The notes under the pieces are model-generated. The model was not told where the DNA came from, did not search any database, and saw nothing but the letters and a program-made list of their open reading frames with translations. The position numbers were made by a program, and so were the translations under genes. DNA of 37,715 nucleotides from Gammaproteobacteria bacterium (GTDB lineage: Bacteria; Pseudomonadota; Gammaproteobacteria; Pseudomonadales; Pseudohongiellaceae), in contig RFVC01000019.1 of assembly GCA_009922595.1 (NCBI GenBank), forward strand, positions 1-37,715, written 5' to 3'. Position 1 is the stretch's first letter. The number at the start of each line of letters is the position of its first letter. Below are positions 8,322-16,957 of the stretch, in pieces.

Positions 8322-9122
8322 GTGGATGAAAAACTTCAAAAAGTGCTGGCCAGGGCCGGTTACGGCTCACGCCGTGAAATGGAAACCTGGATCAAGGCCG
8401 GCCGCATCAAGGTTAATGGCACGGTAGCGACTCTGGGTGACAGGGTTGGGCGTGACGACACCATTCATGTAGACGGCAAGAAACTGAGCGTCCAGGAGGC
8501 GAAGGAAGTCTCCCAGCGCGTCCTTCTCTACAACAAGCCTTTGGGTGAGATCTGTACCCGGGATGACCCCGAAAACCGAAAAACCGTATTCGACAAACTG
8601 CCTCCGCTGAAACATTCGAGATGGGTGGCTATTGGTCGTCTCGATATCAATACGAGCGGTCTGCTGCTTTTTACAACCGACGGCGAACTGGCGAATAAAC
8701 TGATGCACCCCTCAACACAGGTCGAGCGGGAGTATGCCGTCCGGGTGCTGGGTGACGTTACTCCTGAGATGGTGCAGAGTATGCATGACGGGGTGATGCT
8801 GGAAGACGGCATAGCCCGGTTTACCGACATACAATACTTTGCCGGAGAGGGTGCGAACCACTGGTACCACGTTGTGCTTTTGGAGGGACGCAACAGGGAG
8901 GTAAGACGCCTTTGGGAGTCGCAGGGAGTCAAGGTCAGCCGACTCAAGCGTGTGCGTTTCGGCAGCGTGTTTATACCGAGTCATATCAAAGCCGGCAGGT
9001 TCTGTGAGCTAAGTCCCAAGGAAACCAAGGATCTTTATCGGCTGGCCGGACTGAAATACTTCCCGCCGCGAAAACCTGCATCAGGGTCAAGAAAGAAGCT
9101 CGGCAAAAGAAAAAGGCCATGA
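8322..9122 (+). CDS. rluB: 23S rRNA pseudouridine(2605) synthase RluB
   Basis: Isomerises a specific uridine (2605 in E. coli numbering) of 23S rRNA to pseudouridine. Residues 1-50 are an S4-type RNA-binding domain (MDEKLQKVLARAGYGSRREMETWIKAGRIKVNG). The RsuA/RluB-type catalytic motif GRLDINTSG is at 105-113 with the catalytic aspartate at 108, followed by EYAVRVLG and EGRNREVRRLWES. The basic C-terminal tail (KPASGSRKKLGKRKRP) is typical of RluB. The start is GTG at 8322, preceded by GTGAGAAAT with weak complementarity. The stop overlaps the start of a decayed acetyltransferase gene in ATGA, so that gene was once the last member of this operon. Confidence 0.95.
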   Translation: MDEKLQKVLARAGYGSRREMETWIKAGRIKVNGTVATLGDRVGRDDTIHVDGKKLSVQEAKEVSQRVLLYNKPLGEICTRDDPENRKTVFDKLPPLKHSRWVAIGRLDINTSGLLLFTTDGELANKLMHPSTQVEREYAVRVLGDVTPEMVQSMHDGVMLEDGIARFTDIQYFAGEGANHWYHVVLLEGRNREVRRLWESQGVKVSRLKRVRFGSVFIPSHIKAGRFCELSPKETKDLYRLAGLKYFPPRKPASGSRKKLGKRKRP

Positions 9123-9563
9123 CGGAGCTTGAAATTTCAATAGACAAATCACGTCTTGATACCGGTATGATTTACAAATTTCTCAGTGATTCATACTAGG
9201 CCAAAGACAGGCCTAGGGAAATCGTTGATACCAGAATAGAAAATTCACTCTTTTTTTGGGGCTTATCTGGATAGACAACAGATGGGTTTTGTCAGGGTGG
9301 TTTTAGAAAAGGCAGTGTTTGACTAGGCTGCCGATGTCTTTGTGTTTGACCCCTTCCAAGGCCACGGTATTGCCAAACAGCTCATGCGGGCGGTCATAGA
9401 ACACCCTGATATCAGCGAGCTCAAACTTGTCATCCTGGCGACCAGGGATGCACACGGGCTTTGTCAGCCCTCTGGTTTTGAGTTAATGCCTGGGTCTGAG
9501 CCGGTAAAGACGCTGTTTGCTATCAATGTTGAACTTGATGAGCACGAGGAATTGCTTACCTAG
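9119..9563 (+). pseudogene. Decayed GNAT family N-acetyltransferase
   Basis: Broken acetyltransferase of the Gcn5-related family. ATG at 9119 overlaps the rluB stop. The first frame reads MTELEISIDKSRLDTGMIYK then FLSDSY, TAG (9197-9199), AKDRPREIVDT. The frame is lost around the T7G4 run at 9251-9261. The remainder continues in the +1 frame: FGAYLDRQQMGFVRVVLEKAVFD, TAG (9324-9326), AADVFVFDPFQGHGIAKQLM, and on to the stop at 9563. The acetyl-CoA-binding QGHGIA motif and the LATRDAHGL motif are intact, so the domain is unmistakable. Intact homologues have tryptophan at the first interrupted position (SYWAKDRP); the second was probably tryptophan too, both a TGG to TAG change. The last four bases overlap the convergent yciK stop. 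Confidence 0.9.
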
Positions 9564-10297
9564 TCCTGCGCAGAGAACTGCCTACCATTCTCCTTGAGAC
9601 TGTCATCACCCATCAGGTACAGGTAAACCGGCATCAGATCATCAGGCTGGGGCAGGGTGGCCGGATCTTCTCCCGGGTAGGCTGCCTGCCTTAATGCCGT
9701 GGCGCAAGGGCCTGGATTGACCGTGTTAACCCTCACGCTAGATGTGTTTTCCAATTCAAGAAACAGCACCTGGGCGAGCGTTTCGATGCCATGCTTGGCG
9801 ACCGTGTAGGCGCTGGAATAGGCAAAGGGTTTTCTCCCTGCCGTTGAAGAAGTAAATACAATCGAGCCATTTTCTGCTGCCTGCAGCAGTGGAAAGCAAT
9901 ATCGGGTTAATGCAAAACCGGCATTAAGGTTTATCTGAAGTACCTTCTTCCAGTGCTCCAGTGTCATGGTCTGGAAGGGCATCAGTGGGCCCATGTAACC
10001 GGCGTTGTTCAGCAACCCATCCAGTCGACCATATTCGCTGTCGATACCGGCAAACAGTGTCTCGTACTCATGGTCACCGACACTTTCCAGATCAACAGGT
10101 GTAATTGCGGCCTCGGGGCAGCCCGCCGACTCAATTTCATCGTAGACAGCTTCAAGTTTGCTGACTGTTTTGCCCAGGAGTATTACCGTTGCCCCGGCTT
10201 TGGCATAAGCAATAGCCGCAGCCTTCCCGATACCGGAGCCTGCACCGGTAACCAATATGACTTTATCCTCTAGCAGATTGGCTGGAGCCTCGTACAT
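9560..10297 (-). CDS. yciK: YciK family short-chain dehydrogenase/reductase
   Basis: NAD(P)-dependent oxidoreductase of the short-chain dehydrogenase superfamily; the substrate of YciK is unknown to me. The cofactor motif TGAGSGIG is at residues 17-24, NNAG at 97-100, the catalytic serine region FTSST at 148-152, and the YxxxK pair is Y164 and K168. The C-terminal VYLYLMGDDSLKENGRQFSAQD matches the YciK subgroup. I start at the ATG complementary to 10295-10297, with GAGG nine bases upstream; a TTG six bases further upstream is possible. It follows mupP by 24 bases in the ubiG-mupP-yciK order known from Pseudomonas, ending the minus-strand operon. Confidence 0.9.
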   Translation of the reverse strand: MYEAPANLLEDKVILVTGAGSGIGKAAAIAYAKAGATVILLGKTVSKLEAVYDEIESAGCPEAAITPVDLESVGDHEYETLFAGIDSEYGRLDGLLNNAGYMGPLMPFQTMTLEHWKKVLQINLNAGFALTRYCFPLLQAAENGSIVFTSSTAGRKPFAYSSAYTVAKHGIETLAQVLFLELENTSSVRVNTVNPGPCATALRQAAYPGEDPATLPQPDDLMPVYLYLMGDDSLKENGRQFSAQD

Positions 10298-10321
10298 AAA
10301 CAATAGCCTCTTCCGTCCGCG

Positions 10322-10990
10322 TTACTGTTTCAACAGGTGATTTAGAATTTCATCGGGGTGATTGATGACTATGTCAGCATTCCAGGTCTCAATAGGATGA
10401 TCCACCGGTATATATCCCCAGCGCACCCCAATACTGACGGCGCCTGCGGCACTGGCGGCCTGCACGTCCTTCGGGTGGTCACCTACGTAAAGCACCTGAC
10501 CAGGATCGCATGAGAGCTTGGAACAAGCGAGAAGTATGCCTTCCGGATCAGGCTTACTATTACTCACGTGGTCGGGACAAATCACCACCTGGCTTGTTTC
10601 CAGGGTGTTGAAACTTTCCAGAAGAGGATCTGTAAAACGACTTGGCTTGTTGGTGACTATGCCCCAGGCTGTGGCTGATTTATCAAGTGCTCTCAGAAGG
10701 TTGGCAATGCCAGGAAAAAGAACGCTTTCCGTTTGCGCAATGCGCATCTCGTAGCGGTCCAAGAGCTCGTTAAGGTATTCATCAAATTTGCTGTCACTTT
10801 CGTCTATCCCAAAGCCCAGCGAGACAAGCGCGCGTGCGCCATTGCTGACATTGCGGCGAACATCTAGCGCGCTGGCGGGAGCCAGGCCATGGCTGGCAAG
10901 CTGGTTGTTGAGTACCTGGGTGAAATCCCTTTCTGTGTCCAGCAGGGTACCGTCAAGGTCAAACAATACTGTTGTCGCCACGTGTAACAC
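10322..10990 (-). CDS. mupP: HAD phosphatase, probable N-acetylmuramic acid 6-phosphate phosphatase MupP
   Basis: HAD-superfamily hydrolase close to phosphoglycolate phosphatases. Motif I is FDLDGT (residues 10-15), motif II VTNKPS (112-117), motif III KPDPEG (146-151) and motif IV VGDHPKD (169-175), so all catalytic residues are present. In Pseudomonas the gene between ubiG and yciK is mupP, which dephosphorylates MurNAc-6-phosphate in the anhydro-sugar recycling route to UDP-MurNAc. Position and order here are identical, which decides between MupP and Gph; sequence alone would not. The start is GTG at 10990, immediately against the ubiG stop; a second GTG nine bases later is an alternative. 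Confidence 0.85.
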   Translation of the reverse strand: MLHVATTVLFDLDGTLLDTERDFTQVLNNQLASHGLAPASALDVRRNVSNGARALVSLGFGIDESDSKFDEYLNELLDRYEMRIAQTESVLFPGIANLLRALDKSATAWGIVTNKPSRFTDPLLESFNTLETSQVVICPDHVSNSKPDPEGILLACSKLSCDPGQVLYVGDHPKDVQAASAAGAVSIGVRWGYIPVDHPIETWNADIVINHPDEILNHLLKQ

Positions 10991-11713
10991 TTACTCAGGT
11001 TTTCTAAAATACATCAGGTAGTTTACATCCACATCGTCGCCGAGTTTGTATTTCTGGGTGAATGGGTTGTAGGTCATACCAGTGATTTTATCCAGTTCAA
11101 ACCCAGCCTTGCGCGCCATGGAGCAGAGCTCGGAAGGTTTAATGAATTTAGCGTAATCATGGGTGCCTTTAGGTAAAAGCCGTAACAAATATTCTGCCCC
11201 TATGATGGCAAACAGGTAGGACTTTGGATTCCTGTTGATGGTGGAAGCAAATAAATGACCCCCAGGAGCAAGCATGTCATAGCATGCTTTGAGCACGGAG
11301 GAGGGGTCAGGGACATGCTCGAGCATTTCAAGGCAGGTAATAACGCTGAAATGCTCCTGATGGCTTTGGGCAAAGTCCTCAGCGTTGGCCCGCTGATAAT
11401 CAATAGTCAGACCGCTCTCAAGCAGGTGGAGTTTGGCTACGGCAAGCGGGGCTTCCCCCATGTCTATGCCGGTAACGACTGCACCGCGGTGTGCCATGGC
11501 CTCTGACAGGATGCCGCCGCCACAGCCAACGTCGAGCACTGTCTGTTCGGCAAGATTGAGCTGGGCATCGATGAACTGCATACGCAGCGGGTTGATGTCG
11601 TGCAGGGGTTTGAATTCACTGTTGCGGTCCCACCAACGACTGGCAAGAGCTTCAAATTTGCTGATTTCGGAGTGGTCTATGTTGGCAGTAGTGCCTGATG
11701 ATTCTCTAGACAT
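10991..11713 (-). CDS. ubiG: Ubiquinone biosynthesis O-methyltransferase UbiG
   Basis: SAM-dependent methyltransferase that performs both O-methylations of ubiquinone synthesis. The SAM motif I is DVGCGGG at residues 61-67, after the ISKFEALASRWWDRNSEFKPLHDINPLR segment characteristic of UbiG. The frame is open much further upstream, but the ATG complementary to 11711-11713 gives 240 residues, the usual length, with the family N-terminus; upstream residues lie in the intergenic gap and the end of mtaD. No strong RBS is seen, so coupling with mtaD (37 bases away) is possible. Confidence 0.95.
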   Translation of the reverse strand: MSRESSGTTANIDHSEISKFEALASRWWDRNSEFKPLHDINPLRMQFIDAQLNLAEQTVLDVGCGGGILSEAMAHRGAVVTGIDMGEAPLAVAKLHLLESGLTIDYQRANAEDFAQSHQEHFSVITCLEMLEHVPDPSSVLKACYDMLAPGGHLFASTINRNPKSYLFAIIGAEYLLRLLPKGTHDYAKFIKPSELCSMARKAGFELDKITGMTYNPFTQKYKLGDDVDVNYLMYFRKPE

Positions 11714-11750
11714 AACGTGACGATTAAAAATTACGGGTTTGTTAAGAGGG

Positions 11751-13088
11751 TTATTGGATCTTGTTTGCCCAGCTGCGGGCCTTGGCAATAAGCTCAGCGG
11801 TGTCCAGTGAACACAGTTCACCATTTTCTACATTGAGTTTTCCGTCTACCCAGACATGGCTCACCTGTTGTGACTGGACGCTGTATACCAGCGTAGAGAC
11901 CGGGTCATAGACAGGCTGGGTGTTCAGATGATTCAGGTCGACAGCAACGCAGTCTGCCAGTTTTCCTATTTCCAGTGTACCCAGAGATTCTTCCTGTCCC
12001 AGTGCCCTGGCGCCATTGACCGTTGCCATAGTGAGAACTTCCCAGGCTGAGGTTGCCTCGGCGTGACTGGCGCTGATTTTTCCCTGCAGGGCAGCCTGGC
12101 GCATTTCATTGATCATGTTCAACTCGTTATTGGAGGCCGCACCGTCAGTGCCGATACAAAGGTTGATTCCCGCGTCGACTATGTCCTGTGTACGGCAGCT
12201 ACCGCTGGACAGATTAGCATTGGAGGAGGGGCAGTGTATGACCGTTACCCCGGCCTCTGCGAGAAGAGCGATCTCGGCGTCCTCAAGCTGCGTGGCATGC
12301 ACGCATTGCAGAAGTTGGGATACCAGACCTAGCTCCTCGAGCCTTGCCAGTGGGCGTTTTCCTAATTTGCTGACCGAGTCCTCGACTTCCTGGATATTCT
12401 CGTGGACGTGGATATGGATTGGTATATCAAGTTCGTTGGCCAGGGTGGAGATATGCTGCAGGGGGGTATCAGACACCGTGTAGGGGGCGTGAGGGCCGAA
12501 CGCGACCTGGACATGATTGTTGTTCTTGTAGCGGTCGCTTAACTCGGTTGCCTTGCGGATATAGTCGTCGGCATCCTGTGCGAATACAGTTGGAAAATCC
12601 AGTATCGGCGAGGCTAGCATTGTCCTGATGTTGGCATCAACCGCTAGCTTGGCAATTTCTTCCGGGAAAAAGTACATGTCCGTAAAGGCAGTGGTTCCGC
12701 CACGCAGCATTTCAGCAATCGCCAGTGCTGCACCGTCACGCACAAACTCTTCACTAACCCACTGGCTTTCAGCCGGCCAGATTTTTTCTTCGAGCCAGGG
12801 TTGCAGCGGAAGGTCATCAGCAAAACCCCTGAACAGGGTCATTGGGCTGTGGCCATGAGCATTGATCAAACCCGGAATCAGCAGGTGATTTTCTAGGTTG
12901 ATTTCGCGGACTGATTTAAAGGTGTTTTTGAGGGATTCGCAGGGCTCTATTGCAACGATTTTATTACCCTGAATAGCGAGGCTGTGATCGCTTAAAACCA
13001 GACCTTTTTCTGTCATTGGAACGAGCCATTTTGGGTGCAGGATAAAGTCGGCTTCCCGGGACTCCTGGTGACTTCCAGACGATGACAT
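11751..13088 (-). CDS. mtaD: 5'-methylthioadenosine/S-adenosylhomocysteine deaminase, amidohydrolase family
   Basis: Metal-dependent TRZ/ATZ-type amidohydrolase. The metal site is visible as NAHGH at residues 76-80, the HIHVHE segment in the middle, and GTDGAASNN in the last third; the FGPHAPYTVSD stretch belongs to the MTA/SAH/5'-deoxyadenosine deaminase group. A Pseudomonas gene in the same position was shown to deaminate methylthioadenosine to methylthioinosine, so that is the best call; SAH is an alternative substrate. I start at the ATG complementary to 13086-13088 (445 residues); an upstream TTG at 13109 would add seven residues. No mtnA gene lies between it and gyrA, unlike Pseudomonas. 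It heads the operon with ubiG, mupP and yciK. Confidence 0.87.
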   Translation of the reverse strand: MSSSGSHQESREADFILHPKWLVPMTEKGLVLSDHSLAIQGNKIVAIEPCESLKNTFKSVREINLENHLLIPGLINAHGHSPMTLFRGFADDLPLQPWLEEKIWPAESQWVSEEFVRDGAALAIAEMLRGGTTAFTDMYFFPEEIAKLAVDANIRTMLASPILDFPTVFAQDADDYIRKATELSDRYKNNNHVQVAFGPHAPYTVSDTPLQHISTLANELDIPIHIHVHENIQEVEDSVSKLGKRPLARLEELGLVSQLLQCVHATQLEDAEIALLAEAGVTVIHCPSSNANLSSGSCRTQDIVDAGINLCIGTDGAASNNELNMINEMRQAALQGKISASHAEATSAWEVLTMATVNGARALGQEESLGTLEIGKLADCVAVDLNHLNTQPVYDPVSTLVYSVQSQQVSHVWVDGKLNVENGELCSLDTAELIAKARSWANKIQ

Positions 13089-13539
13089 AATTAGCTGATT
13101 TTCAATCAATTATTTACAGAAAACGCAGTATACAGATTATTCCCTGAAACAGGTAGTTTTGCTGTTAATGCGGGCCTTTTTTTGGTAGTATTCATGCCTG
13201 TTTTTAAAGCAAAAATTTCGGGTTTTCAGCATCAAAAAAGACACTGAAAAAGGCATCATGATTTGCACTGAAATTCGCTTCGAAAACAGAGAAAAACCGG
13301 GGCTGAGAAGCCGGTTGTTTTGGCCTGATTTCTCTTTTCGAATTGTGCTTTCAAATGGGCTTCTTAATATCCTTCAGGAAACAACCAGGATTCTCCGTTT
13401 CCCGCTTAAAGAAAAATTTATTTTCAGACAGCACACCGTTCAGCATTACTTAACCGACATTATCGATAACAGGGTGCAGCAATTCATGCTGCTAATAGGA
13501 CAGTAGTACACCTTTGTAACGGACAGGACAGAAGTAAAT
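13089..13539. promoter_or_regulatory. Divergent mtaD/gyrA intergenic region
   Basis: This 451-base AT-rich spacer shows no convincing gene. On the minus strand a TGTATACT box (hexamer complement of 13127-13132) is a candidate extended -10 for mtaD. An inverted repeat AACCGG/CCGGTT lies at about 13295-13316, with T-rich sequence after it, and could be a terminator or structured leader. A hairpin GCAGCA/TGCTGC (13476-13481 and 13487-13492) sits in the probable gyrA leader. An 82-codon ORF at 13258-13506 has no RBS or recognisable product. Confidence 0.4.
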
Positions 13540-16122
13540 ATGGCCGATCAAAAAGATTCTATTCAGTCAGTTGCCATTGAAAGCGAAATGAAGCAGTCAT
13601 ACCTCGATTACGCCATGAGCGTAATCGTTGGTAGAGCCCTGCCTGATGTTCGCGATGGACTGAAGCCTGTTCACAGGCGCGTACTGTTCGCCATGAACGA
13701 GTTATCCAACGACTGGAACAAGCCCTATAAAAAATCTGCGCGCGTCGTCGGTGACGTGATCGGTAAATATCACCCCCACGGTGATTCAGCGGTTTATGAA
13801 ACCATTGTCAGGATGGCGCAGGACTTTTCCATGCGCTACATGCTCGTGGACGGGCAGGGCAACTTCGGTTCAGTAGACGGTGATTCGGCGGCGGCCATGC
13901 GATACACGGAAATACGCATGGACAAGATTTCCCATGAGCTCCTGGCCGACCTGGACAAGGAGACAGTGGATTTCTCGGAAAACTACGACGGTACTGAACT
14001 CATTCCCGATGTTCTCCCAACGCGCGTGCCCAACCTGCTCGTCAATGGTTCCTCCGGTATTGCCGTTGGTATGGCAACCAACATTCCGCCGCATAATCTC
14101 AACGAAGTCATCAATGGCTGTTTTGCCCTGATGGATAACGCCGAGATTACCGTGGATGACCTCATGGAGCATATCCAGGGGCCAGATTTCCCTACTGCTG
14201 CACTAATCTCAGGCCGGGCCGGAATTGTTCAGGCGTATCGCACTGGACGCGGCAAGATCTATATTCGCGCCAGGGCCGACATTGAAGAAAACGAAAAGTC
14301 CGGCAAACAGAGCATCATCGTCACCGAAATTCCTTACCAGTTGAACAAGGCCAGGCTGATTGAGCGGATTGCGGAGCTGGTCAAGGAGAAAAAGCTCGAG
14401 GGTATTACGGAGCTGCGTGATGAATCAGACAAGGATGGCATGCGTATCGTCATCGAACTGCGCAAGGGGGAAGTGGCCGATGTGGTGCTGAATAACCTCT
14501 ATGCCCAGACTTCCATGCAAATGGTATTCGGCATCAACATGGTGGCCCTTGTAGACGGCGAACCCAAAACCCTGAATCTCAAGGAAATGCTTGAGGCCTT
14601 CATTCGCCATCGCCGCGAAGTGGTTACACGTAGAACCATTTACCTGCTGCGCAAGGCCCGTGAGAGAGGGCACATCCTCGAAGGCTTGGCTGTTGCCCTG
14701 GCCAACATTGACGAAGTCATCGAGTTAATCAAGAGTTCTCCCAGCTCGGCAGAGGCCAAGGAGAAACTCCTGTCCAGAACATGGCACTCCTCGGGCGTTG
14801 AGGAAATGCTCGCTGAAGCGGGACCTAATGCCTGCCGCCCTGACAACCTGCCTGAAGAGCTTGGGCTTCAGTCCGAGGGTTACCGCCTGTCACCAGAGCA
14901 GGCCCAGGCCATTCTGGAATTGCGTCTGCACCGTCTAACCGGGCTTGAACATGAAAAGCTGATCAATGACTACAAAGAACTAATCAGGCAGATTGCTGAA
15001 TTCATCGAAATTCTTTCCAACACGGATCGGCTGATGGAAGTCATCCGGGGAGAGCTTGAGGAAATCAGCAAGGAATACGGCGATGATCGCCGTACCGAGA
15101 TAACTAGCTCCAGGCACGACCTGACAGTAGAAGACCTTATTACAGAAGAAGACCGTGTCGTTACCATTTCAAACGGTGGTTATGCCAAGAGCCAGCCGCT
15201 CACGGATTATGCGGCCCAGCGTCGCGGTGGGATGGGTAAGGCTGCAGCATCAGTCAAGGAGGAGGATTTTGTTGAACACCTCTTGGTTGCCAGCAGTCAT
15301 GACACGCTGCTTTGTTTTACCTCTTCAGGAAAGGTGTTCTGGATTAAGGTCTTCCAGATGCCGCTGGCCAGCCGTACTTCAAGAGGCAAACCGATTGTGA
15401 ACATTCTACCGCTCGAGGAAGGGGAGAGTATCACCAGCATGTTGCCTATCCGAGTGTACGAGGAAGGCAAATTTATCTTTATGGCCACCGCTAGTGGTAC
15501 CGTTAAGAAGACCCCTCTGGAGAATTTCTCGCGTCAGCGCAGTTCCGGTCTGAAAGCCATCGAGTTAGAAGAAGGAGATGTGCTGGTAAAAACGGCCATC
15601 ACAGACGGCTCACAGGACGTGATGCTCTACTCCAGTTCGGGCAAGGCGGTGCGCTTCAAGGAAAGTGATGTCAGACCTATGGGCAGGACCGCAAGAGGTG
15701 TGAGGGGCATCCGCCTAGAACCTGAGCACCACATGGTTGACATGATTATACCCGAGGAAGAAGGGCAGATTCTTGCTGTGAGTGAAAACGGCTATGGTAA
15801 ACGTACGCTCGTCACGGAATTTCCTACCAAGGGACGTGGGGGTAAAGGCGTGATCGGCATTCAGGCAAGTGAACGCAATGGTCAGATCGTAGGCGCCGTT
15901 CAGGTCTTCACCGGTGATGAGATTATGCTGATCAGTGACAAGGGCACATTAGTGCGCACGCGCACCGATGAAGTATCCACCCAGGGCAGGGCCACGCAGG
16001 GAGTCCGGCTGATCAAGCTCAAGGAAGGTGAGTCACTGGTGGGTGTTGCCAGGATCGAAGAGCCGGCAGAACTCGAAGACTTTGAAGAAGGTGCAGAAGA
16101 CGCCGGGAGCGAAGATGAATGA
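13540..16122 (+). CDS. gyrA: DNA gyrase subunit A
   Basis: Breakage-reunion subunit of DNA gyrase, which introduces negative supercoils with GyrB. The 860-residue chain starts with the family N-terminus and numbers exactly like E. coli GyrA in this region: catalytic tyrosine Y122 in RYTEIRM, and the quinolone-determining segment [10 protein letters not shown] with S83 and E87. The C-terminal beta-pinwheel begins after about residue 530 and contains the GyrA-box QRRGGMG at 560-566, needed to wrap DNA. The protein ends in an acidic tail. Residue 87 is glutamate where E. coli has aspartate. ATG at 13540 follows an AGGACAGAAGTAAAT leader. Its last eight bases overlap the start of pheA. Confidence 0.98.
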   Translation: MADQKDSIQSVAIESEMKQSYLDYAMSVIVGRALPDVRDGLKPVHRRVLFAMNELSNDWNKPYKKSARVVGDVIGKYHPHGDSAVYETIVRMAQDFSMRYMLVDGQGNFGSVDGDSAAAMRYTEIRMDKISHELLADLDKETVDFSENYDGTELIPDVLPTRVPNLLVNGSSGIAVGMATNIPPHNLNEVINGCFALMDNAEITVDDLMEHIQGPDFPTAALISGRAGIVQAYRTGRGKIYIRARADIEENEKSGKQSIIVTEIPYQLNKARLIERIAELVKEKKLEGITELRDESDKDGMRIVIELRKGEVADVVLNNLYAQTSMQMVFGINMVALVDGEPKTLNLKEMLEAFIRHRREVVTRRTIYLLRKARERGHILEGLAVALANIDEVIELIKSSPSSAEAKEKLLSRTWHSSGVEEMLAEAGPNACRPDNLPEELGLQSEGYRLSPEQAQAILELRLHRLTGLEHEKLINDYKELIRQIAEFIEILSNTDRLMEVIRGELEEISKEYGDDRRTEITSSRHDLTVEDLITEEDRVVTISNGGYAKSQPLTDYAAQRRGGMGKAAASVKEEDFVEHLLVASSHDTLLCFTSSGKVFWIKVFQMPLASRTSRGKPIVNILPLEEGESITSMLPIRVYEEGKFIFMATASGTVKKTPLENFSRQRSSGLKAIELEEGDVLVKTAITDGSQDVMLYSSSGKAVRFKESDVRPMGRTARGVRGIRLEPEHHMVDMIIPEEEGQILAVSENGYGKRTLVTEFPTKGRGGKGVIGIQASERNGQIVGAVQVFTGDEIMLISDKGTLVRTRTDEVSTQGRATQGVRLIKLKEGESLVGVARIEEPAELEDFEEGAEDAGSEDE

Positions 16123-16954
16123 TATTTCGCTTTCGGATCCCGTCGCCTACCTCGGCCCAGAAGGAACCTATTCTCACGCGGCATTGCTGAAATTTTTTGG
16201 CGGTGACCAGGCGACCATCCCTGTCGGTGAAATTCCGGCGGTCTTTAATGCAGTTGAATCCGGCCTGTGCAGTTATGGCCTCGTCCCTGTTGAAAACTCA
16301 AGCGAAGGTTCTGTCACCCAGACTCTAGATTGTTTTGGCAATTCTTCTCTGAGTATCTGTGGGGAGGTGATGCTGCGGATTGAGCATTGCCTCCTGGCCA
16401 GTGAAGCAGCTTCCAGCTCCGGGATAAAACGTATCGTGTCCCACCAGCAATCTCTTGGGCAGTGTCGCAACTGGCTGGAAGAACACTATCCCACCATGGA
16501 TAAAATTTCGGTGTCCAGTAATGCGGAGGCTGCACGGATAGCTGCCAGTGAAGAGGGCGCTGCCGCAATTGCCGGCGAGACGGCTGCCTCCATTTACGGA
16601 CTCTCCATTCTTGAGCGAAATATTGAAGACGTGCATGACAACATGACACGTTTTGTTTTGCTGGCAAAAGAGGCTACGCACGCTCAGGGTGGCCGGGATA
16701 AATCTTCACTAATCATTTCCACACGCAATGAACCGGGCGCACTATTCAATGCGCTTGAGCCATTCAAGACCCATGCAGTTAACCTTATCAAGCTCGAGTC
16801 TCGACCCTCGAGAAAAGAAGCCTGGTCCTATTCATTCTTTGTTGATATTGAGGGGCACTGCGAAGATGACAATATTCGGGCAGCGCTTGAAGAGTTATCC
16901 AGGCATGCCCTGGAATTCAGAGTGCTTGGGTCATATCAGGCAGCGGCCGAGTAA
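16115..16954 (+). CDS. pheA: Prephenate dehydratase, monofunctional (no chorismate mutase domain)
   Basis: Converts prephenate to phenylpyruvate for phenylalanine synthesis. Residues 9-185 are the dehydratase domain, starting [11 protein letters not shown] and ending with the catalytic TRF motif at 178-180. Residues about 195-275 are the regulatory ACT domain, with GALFNAL (208-214) and ESRPS (228-232), which binds phenylalanine for feedback inhibition. The bifunctional P-protein of Pseudomonas and E. coli carries an N-terminal chorismate mutase domain; here there is none. ATG at 16115 lies inside the end of gyrA (8-base overlap) with GGGAG upstream. A longer frame back to 16028 runs through gyrA and is not used. 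tyrA follows after three bases. Confidence 0.95.
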   Translation: MNDISLSDPVAYLGPEGTYSHAALLKFFGGDQATIPVGEIPAVFNAVESGLCSYGLVPVENSSEGSVTQTLDCFGNSSLSICGEVMLRIEHCLLASEAASSSGIKRIVSHQQSLGQCRNWLEEHYPTMDKISVSSNAEAARIAASEEGAAAIAGETAASIYGLSILERNIEDVHDNMTRFVLLAKEATHAQGGRDKSSLIISTRNEPGALFNALEPFKTHAVNLIKLESRPSRKEAWSYSFFVDIEGHCEDDNIRAALEELSRHALEFRVLGSYQAAAE

Positions 16955-16957
16955 ATC

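Noticed and set aside
13258-13506. 82-codon ORF upstream of gyrA
   Set aside because: No Shine-Dalgarno, no recognisable motif, AT-rich spacer composition, and an inverted repeat with T-rich flank runs through it.
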